A DNA stretch of 64,000 nt, from NCBI GenBank assembly GCA_933822405.4, contig CAKOGP040000402.1, positions 1 through 64,000 on the forward strand, in the 5' to 3' direction. A program made the translations under genes and the position numbers. The stretch is from Cylindrotheca closterium. Its lineage: Eukaryota; Bacillariophyta; Bacillariophyceae; Bacillariales; Bacillariaceae. The stretch's first letter is position 1. Each line of letters opens with the position of its first letter. This document shows, piece after piece, positions 58,795-64,000 of the stretch. The notes beneath the pieces are model-generated. The model made no database searches and had not been told where the DNA came from. It saw only the letters and a list, made by a program, of their open reading frames with translations.

Positions 58795-59306
58795 CTTATT
58801 GGTGGCTTGACACTATATATAAGTGACGAAGGTAACTGAATGAATGAATGTTTTTGAGAATAAGAAAGCAGACCGGATGATATGATTCAGTTCTTGTCCC
58901 AACTATATCGCCCAAGAAAGTGTTCGTGTTAAGAATATTGTTGTCTTGCTTGCTCCACGAGATAGGAAAAGAGGATCTGGGTGACTCTTTTTTTAAAAAA
59001 GGCAGCGCTTCAATCTTGTTTATTAGGAAGGTTGGTATTGGTTTCTTTTGATCGCCAACAAGATCCAATAATCCTTCGCCTGCTGGCTGTGGACTGTGGA
59101 GCTTTGGATACCGGTCGAAGGAGTCATAACTCCTTTTCTCTATTTGTTAATGTTTATCTCACATCGTCTGTCTCAAAGACAAACGGCACACAAGATGGTC
59201 ATCGTCCCATGATCTACAGTAGAACCATCTTTTGTACAACTATGGCAATATAGCACCAATTTCTGAAGTTGCTCCATTGAAATATCAATGGAGGAAAACA
59301 AGAATA
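58795..59306. promoter_or_regulatory. Divergent promoter region
   Basis: Spacer between the channel gene (minus) and the plastid protein gene (plus). A TATATATAAG stretch lies at 58812-58821. No gene seen. Confidence 0.45.
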
Positions 59307-60485
59307 ATGAAGCCTACAAAGCCATTCTTCCGACGGGTGGTTGCCGTGTGCTGCTTTTTTCTCACGTTGATATGCAAGGGCTATGCCTTTTCCTTTCCAC
59401 TGATGCATCCTAAAGGTAGTCGCGTATTGTGTCTCTATCGCCGCAATATTGTGGGACTTGGTATTGCTCTAGATGAGTCGTCTACACAATGTGAACTATG
59501 TGCCTACGACAAGGCATTTGAAGTGGGGTCATCATTGCTGGATGCTTTCGCGAATGGTCAAGTCTCCGAGGACGTTGCCTTGCCAGGTATACGCATGACT
59601 TCGATACCGCCTGAGACTAACAGAATACTGCAAGAAATTGAACAAGTTCAAGACTTGGTGATGGACGAAGCATTCCAAGTTTCGTTTGAGAAGGAGGAGG
59701 AGTCCTACTATTATTCCCTGCCACCACCATATCTATCAAATTCTTCCACCTCGTCGTCATCTCGCTGGGTTCAAGTTTTGCCAGAGTTGCAAGATTTGTT
59801 CACAGAAGCCTTTCAAGCGGTAGTAGAATCGCATCGATTATTGAACGAAAGTTCCGGCGTCCAACTAAGTCCCTACGATCTTTTTCATGGACACCTCTTT
59901 CGACGATCCACCTATCACCAGAAGGGCACTGTCCTCTACTCCAAAAACGAGACTCACATCCAATCATTCAAGAATCAAGAAGATGAACAGATCGAAATAG
60001 GTTCACCTCACCACCAGCTCGGGATTTTGTTTCACTGCTGCGAGTATCCAGCAATGGACAACCCACAGGGTATCCTAGAGGGAATTCCGTTGGGAAATGA
60101 TCAAGTTGGATCGACTTGTCAGCCAACCTTGGAGGAATGGAAGTTTCGCAATGTGCTGTGGTTGGCAGGGTGGCAGAATATCGACGGTAGACAACAAAGA
60201 GAAGAATCATCATCATCATCATCATTATCCCTTCAGCAACCACCGAATATGTGGTTATTGAATGGAAGTGCACCCGAAATCTCTCAGTTGCAAATGGATG
60301 GATCCGAGTTTGGTCCGCAGTCTCCCAATACGGTGTGGGAAGGCTTTCTAGTGGCTAATAAAAAGATTACCGCGACGGATGCGAGGAATGGCAATAATGG
60401 CGATAATTATACCCAATGTGGTGGTCTCGTTGCGGATCTTTACTACTGTACGGAGAGTGGATCCATTTGGTGTAAAATGTGCTAG
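59307..60485 (+). CDS. Probable plastid protein of unknown function
   Basis: Single exon, 392 aa from MKPTKPFFRRVVAVCCFFLT. An in-frame ATG at 59232 is less likely since it would put 25 polar residues ahead of the signal peptide. Hydrophobic core and GYAFSFP form a signal peptide plus ASAF-like plastid motif. The mature protein is acidic, with a helix block TNRILQEIEQVQDLVMDEAF, a Ser-rich loop (SNSSTSSSS), WVQVLPELQDLFTEAFQAVV and LGILFHCCEYPAMDN. It ends with a Cys-containing block YTQCGGLVADLYYCTESGSI and WCKMC. Four Cys in the last 30 residues could bind a metal or form disulfides. I do not recognise the family. Confidence 0.7.
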   Translation: MKPTKPFFRRVVAVCCFFLTLICKGYAFSFPLMHPKGSRVLCLYRRNIVGLGIALDESSTQCELCAYDKAFEVGSSLLDAFANGQVSEDVALPGIRMTSIPPETNRILQEIEQVQDLVMDEAFQVSFEKEEESYYYSLPPPYLSNSSTSSSSRWVQVLPELQDLFTEAFQAVVESHRLLNESSGVQLSPYDLFHGHLFRRSTYHQKGTVLYSKNETHIQSFKNQEDEQIEIGSPHHQLGILFHCCEYPAMDNPQGILEGIPLGNDQVGSTCQPTLEEWKFRNVLWLAGWQNIDGRQQREESSSSSSLSLQQPPNMWLLNGSAPEISQLQMDGSEFGPQSPNTVWEGFLVANKKITATDARNGNNGDNYTQCGGLVADLYYCTESGSIWCKMC

Positions 60486-61188
60486 CGATATAGTTTAGCA
60501 TATTACAGTACAGTATATAACATAGTGCTGCATCGGTTACATTTGTGTTTCTTGTACATTATAAAATTGAAGTCATTTCGGGTTGATACATTCACTCTTA
60601 AACACTACCAGCAGTACAGGGTTAAAGTTTTCGCGTTTTTTGGGAAGCTTGGGTGAACCAATGATATATACTTGGTTGAACAGATTTGGTTTGATTGCGT
60701 TTTATTTTCAATGGAATGAGTGCTCCAGTGAAACGATACTTGCTTAGCCGCATCCGCAAGCGAAGTCACCAGTGAAACGATACGATACGATACAGTAGGA
60801 TACTTGCTTACCCGGTACCCTGGTAGGCCGCATCCGCAAGCAAAGTCTCCTACTAGATTCTGAGCAACATCATACTGGTCGCAGAAAATCTTAAAGTGTT
60901 GACCTGCATCTTCGGATAAATTCCTTTTTGAGGAGGGTTTTGGCCGCGTGCCTGCATGCAGACTTTTGTATATTTTTTATGTCCTGAAAACCGCATTCAA
61001 AGCAGCATTATGGTCATTTTCGGAGTAATATTTCCAGTCTTTCAATTAAGAAAAACAGGGTGAATTTTGGCCAAAAGACCCAAACTTCCGTGGAAATACG
61101 CGTCCTATATTCTCACCGCTATGTCTCACCTACTCCTCACAAAAGTTTCTGCCCAGCAGTATTACACAAATACTCCCTACCATCCATT
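60486..61188. other. Intergenic with clustered short repeats
   Basis: CAGTGAAACGATAC occurs at about 60727 and 60771. GCCGCATCCGCAAGC occurs at about 60748 and 60827, each followed by RAAGTC. ATACTTGCTTA occurs twice, and CGATACGATACGATAC is a 5-bp tandem run. CTTGC...GCAAG lets each block fold as a hairpin. No gene is seen. An in-frame upstream ATG at 61060 precedes the LRR gene but is probably leader. Confidence 0.6.
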
Positions 61189-64000
61189 ATGATGGCCGAA
61201 GAAAAAGAAAACAACAAAGAAAAGCATCGCATCAAACGAACTCGAGAAGAACGAGAGGCCGAACGAAGAGCTAGGGGAAGAAGTCCGCGTGGGATTTCAA
61301 CTGGAAGCTCGTCAAGATCCTTGCAAATCAGCGGACATTCTCGGTCCTCCTCTGGCCGTGGTTCCCGTGGGGGCACTCGACCTACAACCAAAAGCTCTTC
61401 GTCAAGATCCTTGCATACCAGCGGACATTCTCGTTCCCCCTCTAAGCATGGTCTCCGTCGGGGCATTCGGTCAAGCGAGGACCTTCGTGCCAAGGACAGA
61501 GCTCGACGATCAAGACCTGCCAAAGCCAAACCAGGTGCACGCGCTGCTCGAGACAGGGATTCTCTTTCCCCTCATCGACAGCGTTCTCGTCAGCGTTCTC
61601 CTAGGGCCAATCGATCAGACGACAATCGCCGTGCTGGTCTTTCCTCCTCTCGTCACGGTTCTCAACGGAGCCTTCGATCAGAGGAGGATCGTCTTGCCAA
61701 GCGCCAAGCTCGAACCGCTGGGTCTGACGCTGGCAAGCCAGGCGCTCATACTGCGTCCAACGCTGATGAAAGGAGTCTAGCTAGACAAAAGAATCGAGCC
61801 GATCGTCCTCCCAAGACCAATCGATCACATGAGGATCGTCTTGCCAAGGACCGAGCTCGAAGCGCTGGGTTTCACACTTCCAACCCAGGTGCTCACACTG
61901 CTTCCAACGGAGACGAAAGCAGGTCAGCTAGACGAAAAAATCGAGCCAATCGCGACCGAGACGCCAAAGTACGGGCCAAGAATAGCGCTACTAAGTCTAG
62001 CCGAAACGGTGCTGGTAGTGACGGCGTGGTAGATGAAGTCGAGCGAGACGCTGTGGGAGATGAGCAGGCAGTTGATGGTGCTAGTGCTGTTGCATTGAAG
62101 GCGTCGGCTATCGAAGATGTCGAGAATGAACAGCTCAAGGAACAACAGGCTCAAATCGAAGCGCTCAAGCAACAAATGCAGATCATGGCGCAACCAAATC
62201 ATGGTTCGGATCCTGACACAGAAGACGACACTGATATCGACGGTACGAATGAATCTCATGGGCAGCATCCCAAAAAGCGTCGGAAATGTATTGTTGGTAT
62301 CCTTCTAGTCCTTCTTGCAATCGGTGGAGGAGTCGCTGGATACATTCTGGGGAATCCGAAGAAGAAGTCTCCCACCAAAGCTCTACAACTTGATGTAGAG
62401 CCGACGACCCCTCCAACTACGGCAGGTGGCAATACTACTGCTATACAATTACCCAGTACTTCGCCTTCCAACAGTCCCACCGAGTTGCAAATCTACACTC
62501 CACCAAGTAAAGAAGATTGCGAGGCCATTGCATCTGGTTCGACATTGTCAGACCAAACCCCTTTGACCTCCAGAGAGTTTGTCATTGAGTTTGATGCAAC
62601 CTTGAACTCTCAAATGGCAGACGAAGATTGGGTAGGACCTCTCAAGGAGCAGCTTCAGTCGATTTTTCTTCCCGTCGTGGCCGGTTGCTCGACTCGTCGT
62701 TGGCTTCGTGAAACGAAGAGCAAGCAACACAGACAACTGCAATTGTTGCCAGACTTTGCTATTGCAAACGGCAAAATTAGAGACGCCATTGTAACGGAAG
62801 GGGGCTGCGAGGACGAGTCTGCTGCCGCGCTCTGTCATCGCGTGAGCGTCTTGATGGATCTTTCACTTCGCGACGAAGATACGAAGCTCACTTTTGTTGA
62901 AGCTTATTTGATTACCACTCTTCGTGCTTCGCCTGACAACGTTTTGGGCCTAGGAACTCTATTGTCCAATCTTGTGGTCGTTCGAGCTGCTCCCACCTCG
63001 CCAACAGACGAACCAAGCATCAGCCCGAGCTTTACTCCATCTACTGTTCAGCCTACCGCCCAGCCTACCGATGTACCATCACCCAAACCATCATTTGCCC
63101 CAGTTGTTGGTCCCACTACTCTTGAGCCAACAAAGTCCCCGACCAAAGCACCAACAAAGGCTCCGGTCGCGGCTCCAATTTTGTCAACCGAGAACCCAAC
63201 CGCAAGCCCAACGAAGGCACCAGTCGTTGTCCCTACGTTGGCTCCAGTGGTCGGCCCAACGCCACCACCAACACAAGCACCTACAAAGGGTCCATCGGCT
63301 GCTCCATCGTCGGCCCCATCGGCGGCTCCATCGGTGGCTCCATCAAAGGTCCCCACAAAGCGTCCAACTGCAAACCCAACTTCCACCCCGACCAGGAGTC
63401 CAACGGCAAGCCCAACTTCCGGCCCAACAAGTAGTCCATCAAAGGCTCCCACAAAGGCCCCAACTCAAAGCCCAACTTCCGGCCCCACCAGTAGTCCAAC
63501 TTCTTTTGACGTTCGCCCAATATTGATGGATATGTACGACGGTTTGAATACACAATTTGCATCCTCTTCGAATGGTTGGGAAGGGACCGGGGATGAGTGT
63601 TTATGGAGTGGTGTTGGTTGTGATTCTTCAGGAAACGTCGTATCAATAACTCTTGAAAATAAAGGTTTGGATGGTACCATTTCCTCGAGGATTGGAGAAT
63701 TGTCAACACTCACAAATTTGGTTCTGGCGACTAATTCGTTGGTTGGCACTATCCCAACAGAGATTGGGCTTTGTACTAAGCTCAGATTTTTGACCGTCAG
63801 AGAAAACCCAAATCTTGGAGGCTCAATACCAACAGAGATCGGTCTCTTGACAGCGTTAGAGTTGGTGAATTTCTGTGAGATCAATTGGAAACGTTTTTGC
63901 TTGTATCCCAACAGAGCATCAAATCTCACATTTCTTTCTCCATCGATCTGGCCGTAGACGATGATAACTTGACTGGGAACATTCCAACAGAGATTGCTGG
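61189..64000 (+). CDS. Transmembrane LRR protein with SR-rich cytosolic head (partial at right edge)
   Basis: Exon 1 is 61189-63874 and exon 2 begins at 63958 and runs off the window. The apparent stop at 63955-63957 lies in the 83-bp intron (donor TTCT/GTGAGATC, acceptor GCCGTAG/ACGATG), and splicing restores the LRR LELVNFYDDNLTGNIPTEIA. The head (about 1-320) is Ser/Arg-rich with repeated units (SSRSLQISGHSRSSS, SSRSLHTSGHSRSPS; SEEDRLAKRQAR, SHEDRLAKDRAR; KPGAHTASNADE, NPGAHTASNGDE). One TM segment (CIVGILLVLLAIGGGVAGYI) lies at about 367-387. A Ser/Pro/Thr-rich mucin-like stalk follows (SPTKAPTKAP type, about 600-775), then an LRR cap (CLWSGVGCDSSGNVVSI) and plant-type LRRs (GTIPTEIG). 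This suggests a surface receptor-like or adhesion protein without kinase. An in-frame ATG at 61060 is an alternative start. Confidence 0.8.

Overview
The window reads as nuclear DNA of a photosynthetic stramenopile, most likely a pennate diatom. The evidence is a fucoxanthin-chlorophyll a/c (FCP) antenna protein whose presequence carries an AFAP motif, several other proteins with a signal peptide followed by an ASAF-type plastid motif, a zeta-carotene desaturase, a Tat-type thylakoid-lumen protein, a secreted Lys/Gly/Ser repeat protein resembling biosilica-associated proteins, and genes split by short GT-AG introns (about 60-260 bp). Exon structures were worked out by hand from splice consensus and reading-frame continuity. 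The species cannot be named from the sequence alone.

Layout. 1-6.3 kb: a KGG-repeat secreted protein cut by the left edge, a three-exon clostripain-like (C11) protease, and an FSH1-like alpha/beta hydrolase without the nucleophile serine; between the last two lies copy A of a hairpin-rich dispersed element. 6.9-17.8 kb: a PUFA-type ELO elongase, an unknown gene with a duplicated exon-intron block, a small membrane protein, a RETICULATA-type plastid protein, a coiled-coil protein and a plastid methyltransferase. 17.8-19.1 kb: gene-free, with a 161-bp tandem duplication. 19.1-31.4 kb: a cluster of six intact ankyrin-repeat genes and two decayed relics, interrupted by copy B of the hairpin element and by one unrelated basic-protein gene. 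31.6-47.1 kb: a protein with ten copies of a basic RQREL-type motif, the ribosome-maturation GTPase EFL1, an SP-RING SUMO ligase, a plastid SAP protein with six Cys-tRNA-synthetase-like repeats, a plastid protein of unknown function and a beta-helix protein of bacterial type. 47.5-64 kb: a membrane-anchored aldo/keto reductase, the FCP gene, the lumen protein, an acidic GNAT-like protein, ZDS, an eight-exon OSCA/TMEM63 channel, a plastid protein of unknown function, and a transmembrane LRR protein that continues past the right edge through an intron.

Genes that act together. Several serve the plastid (FCP light harvesting, ZDS carotenoid synthesis, the lumen protein, the RETICULATA-like envelope protein, the methyltransferase, the SAP protein), but they are dispersed among unrelated genes and do not form operons. 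The ankyrin block is the accessory part of the window. A convergent gene pair was duplicated there as a unit, one array then grew by exactly three two-repeat (198-bp) units, a 225-bp stretch remains identical between the paralogues, and dead copies lie alongside. The most novel observation is the pair of about 410-485 bp structured elements, whose stems differ in sequence but keep base pairing through compensatory changes.
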